A stretch of DNA of 64,000 bases from Vibrio aerogenes (GCF_024346755.1 NZ_AP024861.1:992001-1056000); one strand, 5' to 3'; counted from the first letter of the stretch, positions 42,225 through 52,439 are shown. A program made the numbers and translations. Notes: generated from the letters alone by a model not told the origin.

Positions 42225-43658
42225 ATGTCTCTCTCATCTTCTTTGAAGCCCGGATTGACGCGATGGTTTACCCGGAAATTATCCGGTCACCCCGGAGTAC
42301 AGGTTTTACTGCTTTGTGGCCTGACAGCACTGGGCGGTTTTTTTCTGGCTCAGTTTATTCCGGCTCCGATGGCCTGGGCCGCCGGGCTGACTTTGTTTTG
42401 TCTGGTGTGCTGGGGAACAGGCCTGGTCCCTGAGTACTGGCCGGTTCTGGTGTTTTTTCTGATAGCCATTGTCTTTCACGTCGCAACTCCTGCTGTTGTA
42501 CTGTCCGGATTCACATCATCTGTGTTCTGGTTGTTTTTTGGTGGCATGATTCTGGGCGCATCGATTCGTTATACCGGTCTGGATAAACGGGCAGCCGCGC
42601 TGATAAGCCGGGTGATTGGTCGCTCTTATGCCGGTATGATTGCGATGACGGTCGTATGTGGTTTTCTGCTGGCGTTTATCATTCCTTCGGCAATGGGCCG
42701 GGTGGTTTTGCTGCTGCCGATTGTGACCGGTCTGGCTGAACATCTGGGTTATTCGCGGGGCAGAAACGGTTGGCTGGGCTTTTTGCTGGCCGCTTTTTTT
42801 GGCACCATCTTACCGGGTTTTACTATCTTACCGGCCAATGCGCCCAATATGGTGTTAGCGGGCACGACTGAAACGCTCTATCACTATCATTTATCCTACT
42901 GGGATTATCTGAGAATTAACTTACCGGTTCTGGGGATCCTGAAATCGGCTGTGTTGATAGCCCTGATTTTATGGATGTTTCCTGATAAGGCGCCTGTTTT
43001 CAGCTCCCTGAAACAGACCCCACAGCAACCCTTGAGCAGCCCGGAAAAAAAACTGATAGTGATTATCAGCCTCTGCTTGCTGGGCTGGCTGAGTGATAGC
43101 CTGCACCATGTGTCTCCCGGCTGGATTGCACTGGCGGCGGCGGTGATTTGTCTGATGCCGGGGACGGCGCTGACTTCCCCGCGCTGTTTAAGTGAGGAGG
43201 TAAACTATGGTTCGCTGTTCTTTATTGCCGGGGTTCTCGGGCTGGGCGCGGTGATTTCTGCTTCCGGGCTTGGGCATGCGCTGGTGGAGAAGCTCAGTGA
43301 TCTGATTGGCTTTTCTCCTGACCATGATCTCTATAATCTGGGGGCTTTGACCGGCGTGTCTACACTGATTGCGTTTGTTGCCAGCCCGCCGGGCGTTCCC
43401 ATTGTGATGACGCCGGTTGCGGAAGGTTTCTCCGGGATGACCGGACTTTCATTGACTGCTGTGTTGATGACTCAGGTGATGGCCTTTTCCAATATCTTTT
43501 TGCCTTATCAGTCTCCGCCGATGCTGAGTGCTGTGCAGATGGCTAAAATACCATTAGGTGCTGCCAGTAAATTGTGTTTCACCCTCTTTGCTGTGACTCT
43601 GTTCATTTTGATTCCGCTGAATCTTGTCTGGTGGCACGTATCTGGCGTGATACATTAA
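42225..43658 (+). CDS. SLC13/DASS family anion permease
   Basis: A 477-aa inner-membrane transporter with 11-13 helices. FWLFFGGMILGASIRYTGLDKRAAALI and AFIIPSAMGRVVLLLPIVTGL match the divalent anion:sodium symporter family (dicarboxylates, sulfate). Close to the TtdT/YbhI group. The cognate LysR gene follows 47 bases downstream on the same strand and may control it. Substrate unknown. Confidence 0.85.
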   Translation: MSLSSSLKPGLTRWFTRKLSGHPGVQVLLLCGLTALGGFFLAQFIPAPMAWAAGLTLFCLVCWGTGLVPEYWPVLVFFLIAIVFHVATPAVVLSGFTSSVFWLFFGGMILGASIRYTGLDKRAAALISRVIGRSYAGMIAMTVVCGFLLAFIIPSAMGRVVLLLPIVTGLAEHLGYSRGRNGWLGFLLAAFFGTILPGFTILPANAPNMVLAGTTETLYHYHLSYWDYLRINLPVLGILKSAVLIALILWMFPDKAPVFSSLKQTPQQPLSSPEKKLIVIISLCLLGWLSDSLHHVSPGWIALAAAVICLMPGTALTSPRCLSEEVNYGSLFFIAGVLGLGAVISASGLGHALVEKLSDLIGFSPDHDLYNLGALTGVSTLIAFVASPPGVPIVMTPVAEGFSGMTGLSLTAVLMTQVMAFSNIFLPYQSPPMLSAVQMAKIPLGAASKLCFTLFAVTLFILIPLNLVWWHVSGVIH

Positions 43659-43705
43659 CGGTCTGCTCGATAACTGTCGGTGCGATTGTGATAAAGGAGA
43701 CGACG

Positions 43706-44590
43706 ATGGAAATTCATCAGCTGAAAACTTTCCTTGCTGTGGCACGGGAAGGCAGTATTACCCGTGCATCTGACCAGCTCTGCCTCAGCCAGCCTGCGGT
43801 GAGTGCTCATATTAAGGCAATTGAGGAGACGCTGGGGCTCACATTATTTGACAGGACGCCACAGGGCATGTGTCTGACTTCTGATGGTCGTATGATTCTG
43901 CCGCAGGTTGAGATGACGTTAAATGCACACCGGGAAATTTTTGAACAGGCAACCCGGATAAAAGGTCAGCTGAGTGGCAACTTCCGGTTGGGTATTGGAT
44001 GTCAGACGGCACCGGAAATGCTGGGTGAATTACTGACCCGGCTGGCAGATCGTCATCCTGATATCACGGTTTCTCTGACTCACAGTAGTAGCGCTGATGT
44101 GATTCAGGCGGTACGCAATGAAACACTCGATGCCGGATTTTACAGTGAAGCCGGAGAATCCGATCCGGTCTTTGATACCACTGAAGTGGAGCGATTTGGT
44201 ATCTATCTGACGGCCGCTCCGGGGATGGTTGATCTGTCGCAACCGGCAGACTGGCAACAACTCGCTGCACTGCCATGGATTTGCCCGGCATCGAGTACCT
44301 GTTGCGGGCGTGCTGCTGAGGCATTATTTGATAAGTATCAGATTCGCCCGGCAAAAATGATCAGTGTTGACCGTGAGGCGGTGACAAAAAATTTGATCGC
44401 AGGTGGCGTGGGGATTGGTCTGCTACATACAGATACGGTGAGGCAGGCACAGTTATCCGGTGAGATCGAAGTGATTTGCGAAGCACATAAAGCTGCCCGG
44501 GTGCTGTTTTTCACCCTGAAAAACCGGGCTGGTCATCCTTTATTGAAAGCCATGAATACCCTGCTGTGTGAAATGATAGCGCATCATTAA
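43706..44590 (+). CDS. LysR family transcriptional regulator (CysB/Cbl-like layout)
   Basis: A 294-aa regulator starting MEIHQLKTFLAVAREGSITR (ATG at 43706, AAAGGAGA ribosome site). HTH: ASDQLCLSQPAVSAHIKAIEETLGLTLFDRTPQG. Effector domain from about residue 90, ending with KNLIAGGVGIGLLH. Downstream of the permease, so probably its regulator, unusually not divergent. Confidence 0.9.
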   Translation: MEIHQLKTFLAVAREGSITRASDQLCLSQPAVSAHIKAIEETLGLTLFDRTPQGMCLTSDGRMILPQVEMTLNAHREIFEQATRIKGQLSGNFRLGIGCQTAPEMLGELLTRLADRHPDITVSLTHSSSADVIQAVRNETLDAGFYSEAGESDPVFDTTEVERFGIYLTAAPGMVDLSQPADWQQLAALPWICPASSTCCGRAAEALFDKYQIRPAKMISVDREAVTKNLIAGGVGIGLLHTDTVRQAQLSGEIEVICEAHKAARVLFFTLKNRAGHPLLKAMNTLLCEMIAHH

Positions 44591-44681
44591 CTCATAATGC
44601 TCAAAGAATCCGGGAATGACACCCGACCGCCAACGGTGAAACGGCGTTGTACCGGTGACGATCGGGGCAGATGGCCTGAGA

Positions 44682-46307
44682 TCAGACCTTAAAGCGATTG
44701 ACCTGACCAACCAGTGACCCGGCACTCTCTAAAGCTTGATCGACGGATTGTTTCATCTGGAAAGATAATGTTTTAGCCTCTTTTGACATCCCGGACATCT
44801 GTACCAGACTGGTATTAATTTCCTGAGCAACCTGACTTTGTTGATCGGTTGCACTGGCCGTTTGCAGTGTCAGATTCTGAATTTGATCAGAGGAGACTTT
44901 AATATCAATGAGGAGTGCTCTGGTGGCTTCATTCAGACTTTCTGTGGATGCGGCAATCTGAACACTTTCATTGATAGAGGTTACCGCTTCAGAGACTTCT
45001 CCCTGAAGTGTTTGTATCATCTTGCGGATATCTTCGGTTGACAGTTGTGTTTTACCGGCCAGCTGGCGTACTTCATCAGCCACGACGGCAAAGCCCCGGC
45101 CCTGTTCACCGGCACGGGCTGCTTCAATAGCAGCATTCAGTGCCAGCAGGTTGGTTTGTTCTGAGATATTCATAATGACATCCAGGACTGATGAGATGCC
45201 GTCTGAACTCTGGGATAACTTTTCAATGACCTGTGAGGCCTGCGTAATCTGGTCTGTCAGATCGTGCAGGCGGTCCGTTGCTGCCTGAATCGAACGCTCT
45301 CCTTCATCAGACAGATCTGACAACGCCGCCACATGACTCGCTGTATCAGCGGCGTTTCCGGCCACTTCTCTGGTGGTTGTACTCATTTCTTCGATGGCTG
45401 TGACCACGGTATCCAGTGCCGTATCATTTTGATCACTGAGCGTTGCTGACTGAGTTGCCGCCTGATGAATCGACGACATTTCATCCCGGATGGTGTCTGC
45501 ACCCTGACGAATCTGTTGGATCATCCCGCCCAGCTTTTCGACAAAGCCATCCAGCTCGCGGCTGAGCTCCCCGGTTTCATCTGGTTTCGGGTTATTCATT
45601 CTGCGGGTGAGATCGCCATCACCCTGACTGATTTCATGTAAATCATGGGTGACTTTACGGATTGATTCTGAAATATTTTTTGGGGCAAACCATGCCAGAA
45701 ACACACTGATGACCAGTACAAAAGCAGACAAAATCAGAACAATAAGCTTGAAGTTATCAATATGCGCGTGGATGACTTTTTCTTCAATCACAGCATATTT
45801 GTTGACCAGTTCTTCTGAACCATCATAGAGGGTCCGGAGTGTTAAGAATACATCTTTGTGTTCGCGGGTAAAACGACGTTTTGCACTGGCATGATCATGA
45901 TGCTCAACTGCGTTTATCACGGCGTTAAATTCACGTTGCCAGTCTTGATATCTTTGCTCAAAAGGAGAGACATACCGGACGATTTCTGCGACATCCCGGG
46001 TTTGAGTGATAAAGGCTTCCATTCTGTCTTTGGCTTGTCTGGCATTGGATAATACCGTTTGTTTTAATTCGTCTTGCTGTGCGGGTGGCAGTGAATCAGA
46101 AAAAGCTAAGGTGGAAAGGGCCAGTGCTGACTGATAGAGATCACGATCGGCATTTTGAATCAGCGTGGCTGATTCCTGATATTTGCCGGTATTATCCTGA
46201 ATATAAATCACCAGATTATAGGCTAAGACAACAACAGCTAGAAAAACAGCAGTCAATAATGAAAAACTAAAAGTATATCTGGAACGTATTGTCTGCATCA
46301 GTGGCAT
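44682..46307 (-). CDS. Methyl-accepting chemotaxis protein
   Basis: A 541-aa transmembrane receptor. Membrane helices near 12-32 and 189-209, a four-helix-type periplasmic domain, HAMP ([21 protein letters not shown]), then the cytoplasmic signalling coiled coil with the tip [37 protein letters not shown] that contacts CheA and CheW. The ligand is not evident. Single gene. Confidence 0.93.
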   Translation of the reverse strand: MPLMQTIRSRYTFSFSLLTAVFLAVVVLAYNLVIYIQDNTGKYQESATLIQNADRDLYQSALALSTLAFSDSLPPAQQDELKQTVLSNARQAKDRMEAFITQTRDVAEIVRYVSPFEQRYQDWQREFNAVINAVEHHDHASAKRRFTREHKDVFLTLRTLYDGSEELVNKYAVIEEKVIHAHIDNFKLIVLILSAFVLVISVFLAWFAPKNISESIRKVTHDLHEISQGDGDLTRRMNNPKPDETGELSRELDGFVEKLGGMIQQIRQGADTIRDEMSSIHQAATQSATLSDQNDTALDTVVTAIEEMSTTTREVAGNAADTASHVAALSDLSDEGERSIQAATDRLHDLTDQITQASQVIEKLSQSSDGISSVLDVIMNISEQTNLLALNAAIEAARAGEQGRGFAVVADEVRQLAGKTQLSTEDIRKMIQTLQGEVSEAVTSINESVQIAASTESLNEATRALLIDIKVSSDQIQNLTLQTASATDQQSQVAQEINTSLVQMSGMSKEAKTLSFQMKQSVDQALESAGSLVGQVNRFKV

Positions 46308-46531
46308 GTATTTTTTTCTCCCGAAATGTAATCAACTTGTGGCGATGGTGTTAAATCTCATGATTTGGAATGAAATCGGATGTATGAGATAAAGGATGAA
46401 TATAATGATTTTTATTATTTAATTATCACCATCTATAATGGAGGCTAATAAGTAAATTATATTATGTTAATTGTCAATTATTGAAATACCATTTCAAATA
46501 TAATTGATGCCGTAAGAATCAGTGCAAGACA

Positions 46532-47458
46532 ATGTCGGGATCAATATCAATGGGGAAAGTATGGCCAAAGTTACTGCTATTGATTTTACCTTTAATTTTC
46601 TGGAGGTGGAGTTATTCGGAATCCGGATTATGGTGGGCTGAAAGCTGGTCGTCTGTACCGGGGGTAATGGCTTCCCTTTACCTCCTTTATTGTGGCGTGT
46701 TCATCTATTGCCGCCTGTTTTTTTTCGCATCTGTGGCTTTGATTATATGTCTGCTTTTTTCTATCAGAATTTTGCCTGATATACGGACTCAGGCCCAGGC
46801 GTGTGGTAAGACGTTTAAAATTCTCCAGTACAATATTTTGTTTGAAAACAAGAAAATTGATAATTTGATTCAGTTTGTCAAAAAAGAACGGCCGGATTTA
46901 ATTGTTTTGCAGGAAATGACGCCCCGTCACGGTGCTGCTCTGCAAGGACTCCATGAATTATATCCTTATCGCTATGGTGGTCAGCCCAAGGTCGGTTATC
47001 CGTCGAATCAGTTTATATTAAGCCGGCAACCATTATATGGTATGTCTGTGTTCCGCACCGATGATGACCAGAGTCTGATTCGGGGATTCTGGCAACCGAC
47101 GCCAGATGTGGATATCGCTTTATTTACCGCGCATCCGCCCTCGCCACGGGGTCAGCAGCTTTGGCACCGGAGAAATCTGATGTTTCAGACGGTGACATTT
47201 TTGACCGGATTCGTGCCGGTTGAGAATACGCTGGTGATCGGTGATTTTAACTTATCCTCAGATTCAGCACGGTATCAGCAGCTTTTTCCGGGGTTTTCTT
47301 CCCTGCCGGTGTCATCCTGGCCGGCCATCTCATTTTTTCCTGCGGTGGGAATCGATCACTTGTGGATACGGGGAAGTGCCCGGCTCTGCGCCCGTGAAGC
47401 GGTGACACAGGTGGAGGGTTCTGATCACTGGCCGGTGCTGACTCATCTGGGTATATGA
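46532..47458 (+). CDS. Endonuclease/exonuclease/phosphatase (EEP) family protein with N-terminal membrane helices
   Basis: A 308-aa protein. Two to three N-terminal helices (LLLLILPLIFWRW, VMASLYLLYCGVFIYCRLFFFA) are followed by an EEP domain with the catalytic set ILQYNIL (Asn), VLQEMT (Glu), VIGDFNL (Asp, Asn) and SDHWPVL (Asp, His). Domain faces the periplasm or cytoplasm. Nuclease, phosphatase or phosphodiesterase roles are all possible. Start at 46532 or at 46550, which has GGGA upstream. Confidence 0.8.
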   Translation: MSGSISMGKVWPKLLLLILPLIFWRWSYSESGLWWAESWSSVPGVMASLYLLYCGVFIYCRLFFFASVALIICLLFSIRILPDIRTQAQACGKTFKILQYNILFENKKIDNLIQFVKKERPDLIVLQEMTPRHGAALQGLHELYPYRYGGQPKVGYPSNQFILSRQPLYGMSVFRTDDDQSLIRGFWQPTPDVDIALFTAHPPSPRGQQLWHRRNLMFQTVTFLTGFVPVENTLVIGDFNLSSDSARYQQLFPGFSSLPVSSWPAISFFPAVGIDHLWIRGSARLCAREAVTQVEGSDHWPVLTHLGI

Positions 47459-47462
47459 TGGT

Positions 47463-47542
47463 GTTTAGGGTGATTTGTGGTTAGGACGATTTGTATTTAG
47501 GGTGATTTGTGTTTAGGACAAATTGCGTTTAGGACAATCAGC
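47463..47542. repeat. 16-bp tandem repeat, five units, spanning the 3' end of the FhuF-like gene
   Basis: Units: GTTTAGGGTGATTTGT, GGTTAGGACGATTTGT, ATTTAGGGTGATTTGT, GTTTAGGACAAATTGC, GTTTAGGACAATCAGC. The last two units contain the stop codon and the last residues of the minus-strand gene, including the final cysteine codon. Confidence 0.8.
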
Positions 47543-48241
47543 ACATAAGCTGCCTTGTTCTGTTTTAAACACCAGACAACAGCTTCGGCGGATAAAGCGG
47601 GTTGTGCCTGAATCGCCCGGACGAAGCGTACTGAGGGCCGATGAGGGAAGTTGCATCGCTTCGGTCCATAACCCAGCCTGATGTAAAATTTTCTGATGAT
47701 GCCAGCGGGGATCAATGTGTTGTAGTTTCATCAGGCAGCCAAATAACGCATCGGTAAATAGCTGGTTTGTCATTCCCGGCCGGCAACGATACAGAGTATC
47801 AAGTTGTGTCTGGTAGTGATTCAGTAATGGTTGAAGCTGGTTTGCTGCCCGCTCAATCAGCATCTCAATTTCTCCGCGCTCAAACTGTGATGATGAAAGA
47901 AAAAAACCAGCCACGGAACCATGATGATACCGTTGCCTGAAGCCGGTGAAGTCGGGGAGTTGCTGCATGCCGTAAATGGCTGTCATGACAATATATAAAG
48001 GTTGCCATGTCAGTAAGGTCCAGCAGCGAATCAGCCAATAGCCATGTCCTGCCTCCGGACTGCTGTTTTTGACTGCCTGATAAAGGTTTTGCAGCACGGG
48101 TAAGTCTTCTGTCGTTCCTGACAAAATATATTCATCCGGCCGGGGACGGGGGGATGGTGTTAATTCGCCCTTTAAATAAGGCGTGATGGATTGACAGAGT
48201 TGATTCAGCGTTTCAAACGGTTGAGATTGGGTTGATTGCAT
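47513..48241 (-). CDS. FhuF-like siderophore ferric reductase
   Basis: A 242-aa protein with the C-terminal cysteine pattern RRSCCLVFKTEQGSLCADCPK, the 2Fe-2S ligands of FhuF-type reductases that release iron from siderophores in the cytoplasm. Upstream parts (SVAGFFLSSSQFE, RPGMTNQLFTDALFGCL) fit this group. It lies downstream of a TonB receptor, separated by a terminator. Its last Cys lies in a tandem repeat that extends past the stop. Confidence 0.75.
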   Translation of the reverse strand: MQSTQSQPFETLNQLCQSITPYLKGELTPSPRPRPDEYILSGTTEDLPVLQNLYQAVKNSSPEAGHGYWLIRCWTLLTWQPLYIVMTAIYGMQQLPDFTGFRQRYHHGSVAGFFLSSSQFERGEIEMLIERAANQLQPLLNHYQTQLDTLYRCRPGMTNQLFTDALFGCLMKLQHIDPRWHHQKILHQAGLWTEAMQLPSSALSTLRPGDSGTTRFIRRSCCLVFKTEQGSLCADCPKRNLS

Positions 48242-48290
48242 CGTTGGTTTCCTGAAAGAACCGATGGGGTTTGGATGAAAAAAATCTGAT

Positions 48291-48324
48291 GAAAAACAGC
48301 CTCTGAAATCAAGGCTGCTTTTTT
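48291..48324. terminator. Bidirectional terminator between TonB receptor and FhuF-like gene
   Basis: CAGCCT (48297-48302) and AGGCTG (48312-48317) form a stem with A/T runs on both sides (GAAAAA before, CTTTTTT after). It probably ends the receptor transcript, so the reductase would need its own promoter. Confidence 0.65.
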
Positions 48325-48394
48325 ATTTGTATCCACGCTCCGGGTCAACTGGCCCCTGATGTTCATTTTAACCGGAACATCAGTAAGAGCGGGA

Positions 48395-50557
48395 TCAGAA
48401 CTGGTATTTCACATTCACTTCAACCGTTCGTTCGGCCCCGTACCAGCAGTTTGCTGACGAATAACAGGAGTAATATTCTTTATCGAACAGGTTGGTTGCG
48501 ATCAGGTTGACTTCAGCGCCATCGAGCGAAGGTGACAGATGTTTCAGATCATAGCCCGCTGAGAGATCAACCAGGGTATAATCCGGTACCTTACCTGTAT
48601 TGGCGGCATCAATTTCCATTTCACCCACATAGCGTACACCGCCACTGAGACGTACTCCGGCCAGAGCACCTGTCTGAACGTGGTAATTGGCAGACAAATT
48701 GGCCCGGTGCCGGGGGATCCAGATCGGGGTTTTGCCTTCCATATTGTGTTGGGTATCATGCGTCACTTCCATATCCATGTAAGTGTAGTTGGCCTCAATA
48801 TCCCATTGTTCACTCCAGTCCCATTTGCCCTGCAATTCAAGACCCTGAGACGTGACTTCGCCTAACTGCACCTGAAAGGCTGAGTTATCCGGGTCGGTCG
48901 TGAGGATGTCGTTTTTCACGATATGGAACCATGCAGCAGAACCCGTGAAATCACCATAGTCATATTTCAGTCCCAGCTCAGCCTGCTTACCGGTTTGTGG
49001 ATCAAAGGTATGTCCGTTTGCATCTGTCCCGGCAGCCGGTTCAAAACTGGTCGCGTAGCTGATATAAGGCGCGATACCGTTTTCAAACTCATACAAAGCA
49101 CCGATCCGGTATGAGAAAGCATGGTGACTGGCCCGGCTGTGGCTGTCTGTCCCGCTGATGGTGACTTTGGTATCTGATTTATAATAGTCAAAGCGTCCGC
49201 CCGCAATCAGGACAAGTTGATCCCATTGCAGCTGATCCTGCAGATAAACACCGGTCTGACGGACGGAAATATCACTGCTTTGGCGGTAAATCGTGCTCAG
49301 TGTGCTGGTATCCAGTAAGCTGTTATCCGGGTGGAACAGGTTAAACTGATAAAAAGCACTGTCAGAAGAGGCATATTCCTGATAGAGAGAATGACCATCC
49401 AGTTTTTGATAGTCGATCCCCAGTAACAGGCTGTGAATAGTATTGTCTGTGGTGATCATGCCGGACAGCTGGTTATCCGCCGTCAGCCCGTAGGAAGACT
49501 CATCGGTTGAGTAAATATTCCGGCCCAGTGTTCCGGTTGCTTCATCGAAAGATGATGCCAGATGGTAGGTGTTTCTCTGGTTCAGTGAGGCGTCCATATA
49601 ACGGACATTTTGCAGAAAAGACCAGTTCTGATTGAATGCATGATTGATTTTATAACCCGCTAACCAGAATTCACGCTCCAGATGGTTCCAGTGGGTATCG
49701 CCGACAAAAGTTGACGGGCTGGTGGAGCCATTCGGGTTACTGTGGAACATGCCGGATGACGGGATCGCAGAGTTGACGCCCATGTCCGGGTCATGCTGAT
49801 AGTAAAGGTTCAGATTCAACAGGGTATTATCCGTGATCTGCCAGTCCAGAGAAGGTGCAATGACCTGACGTTCTTCTTCAGAATAATCAACCTGACTGTC
49901 CTGTTTCCGGGATAAAGCGATGATTCGGTAAGCGACATTACTGTCACTGATCTGCCCGGTTGAATCAACGGAGACCTCGGATAAATTTCTGGATCCGGTG
50001 GCTACCTGTACTTCGGTTGATGGTGTCTGGCGGGGTGATTTGGCAATCATGTTGACCATGCCACCCGGAGGCATGGTGCCGTAAAGTACGGAGGTCGGGC
50101 CTTTGAATACTTCGACCTGCTGAAGTGCGACCGGATCGATTTGAGGTTGCAGGTTCCAGCCTTTCAGGAGCTGAAGCATCAGTCCGTCATAATAACTCTG
50201 CGGGGCATCGAATCCGCGGATATTAAAAGTATCAAATAAAGTGACTGCACCCCCACGTACTTCTGTGACGACTCCGGGTGTGTAACGCAGCGCCTGATTC
50301 AGGGATTTTACGCCCTGGTTTTCGAGCGTTGTACTGTCAATGACGGAGATCGCCTGGGGCGTTTCTTCCGGGGCAAGGGAGGTTTTTGTCGCTGTATTCC
50401 GGTAAGTTTGCCCGAATACCTGGATCACATTGTCTTGATCGCCTGATTTTTCTGAAGGCTGGTTTTCCGCTGCTGTGGCACCCATTGTCAGCAATGACAG
50501 GCTGATTGCTGTGACAACAGGCGTTGGTTTAAATTTTATTGTTTGTTTGATTGTCAT
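48395..50557 (-). CDS. TonB-dependent siderophore receptor
   Basis: A 720-aa outer-membrane receptor. Signal peptide (VVTAISLSLLTMGATAAENQ), TonB box-like DNVIQVFG, plug domain (EETPQAISVIDSTTLENQGV, then LRYTPGVV and VEVFKGPTSVLYGTMPPGG), a 22-strand barrel, and a terminal F (VEVNVKYQF). It most resembles ferrichrome/catecholate-type receptors (FhuA-like family). Start at ATG 50557. A Fur-box-like site lies upstream. Confidence 0.93.
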   Translation of the reverse strand: MTIKQTIKFKPTPVVTAISLSLLTMGATAAENQPSEKSGDQDNVIQVFGQTYRNTATKTSLAPEETPQAISVIDSTTLENQGVKSLNQALRYTPGVVTEVRGGAVTLFDTFNIRGFDAPQSYYDGLMLQLLKGWNLQPQIDPVALQQVEVFKGPTSVLYGTMPPGGMVNMIAKSPRQTPSTEVQVATGSRNLSEVSVDSTGQISDSNVAYRIIALSRKQDSQVDYSEEERQVIAPSLDWQITDNTLLNLNLYYQHDPDMGVNSAIPSSGMFHSNPNGSTSPSTFVGDTHWNHLEREFWLAGYKINHAFNQNWSFLQNVRYMDASLNQRNTYHLASSFDEATGTLGRNIYSTDESSYGLTADNQLSGMITTDNTIHSLLLGIDYQKLDGHSLYQEYASSDSAFYQFNLFHPDNSLLDTSTLSTIYRQSSDISVRQTGVYLQDQLQWDQLVLIAGGRFDYYKSDTKVTISGTDSHSRASHHAFSYRIGALYEFENGIAPYISYATSFEPAAGTDANGHTFDPQTGKQAELGLKYDYGDFTGSAAWFHIVKNDILTTDPDNSAFQVQLGEVTSQGLELQGKWDWSEQWDIEANYTYMDMEVTHDTQHNMEGKTPIWIPRHRANLSANYHVQTGALAGVRLSGGVRYVGEMEIDAANTGKVPDYTLVDLSAGYDLKHLSPSLDGAEVNLIATNLFDKEYYSCYSSANCWYGAERTVEVNVKYQF

Positions 50558-50613
50558 GATTCTGTCCGTCTCTGAAAATATCCTTGAATTGCTCATGCCT
50601 CAGAGTTTTTATT

Positions 50614-50632
50614 GATAATAATTATCGTTTAC
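50614..50632. promoter_or_regulatory. Fur-box-like site
   Basis: GATAATAATTATCGTTTAC matches the Fur 19-mer consensus at 15 of 19 positions. It lies about 57 bases before the receptor start, in the gap to the AraC gene, so iron repression of the receptor is likely. Confidence 0.7.
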
Positions 50633-50705
50633 AGAATCATATCTATTTCACTATAAATAAAATTAACAATTTGGTGCATGTATGTATAAATGATCAAAAA
50701 GTTGA

Positions 50706-51641
50706 TTAAACTGAGACCGGCAACCAGTATTCAGCATTCACTGCGTCAGTGTCCTGATCGAATGGCGGGTAATAAAATTCCAGAGAGGGCGCGTCATCGA
50801 CACCGGAGTAGCCGGATTCGGGCAGCCAGACTGACAGCAGCCACAATACGGCCTGATGAAACTCAGAGACCTTGCCCTGATAGCGCATGACTGCACAGGT
50901 TTGTGTGGGGAGTGGCAGAGAAGACATCGCTCTGGCTTTTTCCGGCATGTCAGGTGTTTGTCTGATGCCTGCCCGATAGGTGAGTTCTCCGGAAGTATCA
51001 CTTTGATGTTCGATCACACCTATATGTGGGACCTGCCAGAGTGACTCGTCCTTCACTGCATGGAAAAAGGCATGCCAGAGCTCCGGGACTTTGCTCATAA
51101 AATCAGGAGAAGGGGAGTAGAGTCCTTTGATCTGAGTGGATAAGCCGTGAAGTACGCAAGGTTCAGACTGATCGATGCGGACCTGATAAAACACCTGTTC
51201 AGGAAAGAGCAGTTGTCCGGATTGATTCGGGTTAGTCAGCGGGGCTTTGATCCCGAGGGTTAATCCCCGGGTTTGATAAGCTTTTGGTGCGATACCGAAA
51301 TACTGCTTAAACGCGCGGCTGAATGCAACCTCAGAGTTAAACCCGAATTCATAGGCAATATCTGACATTCTGTATTGATTGGTCAGTACCATTTCTGCCG
51401 CCCGGCTGAGTTTCATCTCCCGGACATACTGGGCAACCGAGTAACCCGTATATGCCTGAAAAACCCGCTGTAACTGCCACCGGGACCAGCAGCTGGTACC
51501 CGAGAGCATGTCCAGCGTCAGCGGCATACGGATATTATCATGAATATAATCCAGCACTCTTTCAATGCGGGAAAAGTGGCCGCTTGGGTGAGCTGAGAGG
51601 TTAGCAGGAAGCTCCGGAGTCATAGGACCTGAATAAATCAT
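50706..51641 (-). CDS. AraC family regulator with C-terminal GyrI-like effector domain
   Basis: A 311-aa protein with two N-terminal helix-turn-helix motifs (LTLDMLSGTSCWSRWQLQRVFQ and MSDIAYEFGFNSEVAFSRAFKQYFG) and a C-terminal effector-binding domain of the GyrI type (VLHGLSTQIKGLYSPSPDFMSKVPELWHAFF). This is the Rob/TetD-like layout. It lies upstream of the receptor on the same strand and may activate it. Start uncertain: ATG 51641, or the next Met (51623). Confidence 0.88.
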   Translation of the reverse strand: MIYSGPMTPELPANLSAHPSGHFSRIERVLDYIHDNIRMPLTLDMLSGTSCWSRWQLQRVFQAYTGYSVAQYVREMKLSRAAEMVLTNQYRMSDIAYEFGFNSEVAFSRAFKQYFGIAPKAYQTRGLTLGIKAPLTNPNQSGQLLFPEQVFYQVRIDQSEPCVLHGLSTQIKGLYSPSPDFMSKVPELWHAFFHAVKDESLWQVPHIGVIEHQSDTSGELTYRAGIRQTPDMPEKARAMSSLPLPTQTCAVMRYQGKVSEFHQAVLWLLSVWLPESGYSGVDDAPSLEFYYPPFDQDTDAVNAEYWLPVSV

Positions 51642-51650
51642 GAAACAGTT

Positions 51651-51692
51651 GCAGGATTATATACCGAAGTCGCCTCAAGATGCATGTTCAGC
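51651..51692. repeat. Intergenic repeat, copy B
   Basis: Shares GCAGGATNATATA and CCTCAAGATGCANGTT with the element at 28181-28227. It sits just upstream of the AraC gene start. Confidence 0.5.
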
Positions 51693-51812
51693 GAGAACGG
51701 ATTGTTTTCTGAACTGAATGTGAGAGCGGAAACAACGTCAATTATTTCCGCAATCTCACTCATTCACCGGTTTTTGATTTGACCCATCTATGAAATTTTC
51801 CCGGATAAAGGT

Positions 51813-52310
51813 TTATTTTGTTGCCTGCAATGCATCACTAAGCAAAAGCTTCCGGTTCAGATCGGCCAGTTGTTCCTGTTCTTCCTTTGTCAGCCCCGAT
51901 AATAAATGCGCCATATTAGACAGGTGGTCCTGCAATGCGGCATCCACCTGCGCTTTACCGGCATCAGTCAGTTGCACCTGATTGCTGCGGCGATCGTCCT
52001 CGCTCGCTATTCTTTCAATCAGCCCCCGTTGAACCAGCTTTTCCAGCCGGGTACTCATGGCACCGGAAGACAGCATCAGGGTTTGGTACAGGGCTGTTGG
52101 GGTTAAAGGTGCGTCTGTTCTGCGCAGCGTTGCCAGAATATCAAACTCTATATTACTCAGCATATGCTGACGAAATACCTCTTTGAGTGATTCGTCAAAC
52201 AGCCGGCTGACACGGCGTATCCGGCCAATAATTCCCATCGCTGAACAGTCCAGCTCCGGATGAACACTGCGCCATTGCGCCAGAATACGATCGACATGGT
52301 CCTGATTCAT
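51813..52310 (-). CDS. MarR family transcriptional regulator
   Basis: A 165-aa winged-helix protein: NIEFDILATLRRTDAPLTPTALYQTLMLSSGAMSTRLEKLVQRGLIERIASEDDRRSNQVQLTDAGKA holds the HTH and the wing DRRS. Divergent from the DMT exporter and FMN reductase genes; two matching palindromes lie between them, so it very probably represses those genes and itself. Confidence 0.92.
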   Translation of the reverse strand: MNQDHVDRILAQWRSVHPELDCSAMGIIGRIRRVSRLFDESLKEVFRQHMLSNIEFDILATLRRTDAPLTPTALYQTLMLSSGAMSTRLEKLVQRGLIERIASEDDRRSNQVQLTDAGKAQVDAALQDHLSNMAHLLSGLTKEEQEQLADLNRKLLLSDALQATK

Positions 52311-52329
52311 TTTTATCTCTCATGTATAA

Positions 52330-52345
52330 ATCTTTTTAAAAAGAT
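52330..52345. promoter_or_regulatory. MarR operator 1
   Basis: ATCTTTTTAAAAAGAT, a perfect 16-bp palindrome 20 bases before the marR start. Confidence 0.65.
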
Positions 52346-52383
52346 ACTTGATTAAAAGTAAAAAAGCGATTATTTTGATGACA

Positions 52384-52401
52384 TATCTTTTCAAAAAGAT
52401 A
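52384..52401. promoter_or_regulatory. MarR operator 2
   Basis: TATCTTTTCAAAAAGATA, the same palindrome with one change, followed like operator 1 by ACTT. The two sites are 55 bp apart, about five helical turns, and the second is close to the exporter start. Confidence 0.65.
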
Positions 52402-52439
52402 CTTTTATAAAAATCATTAAGCTGTCAAAGGAAGAAATA

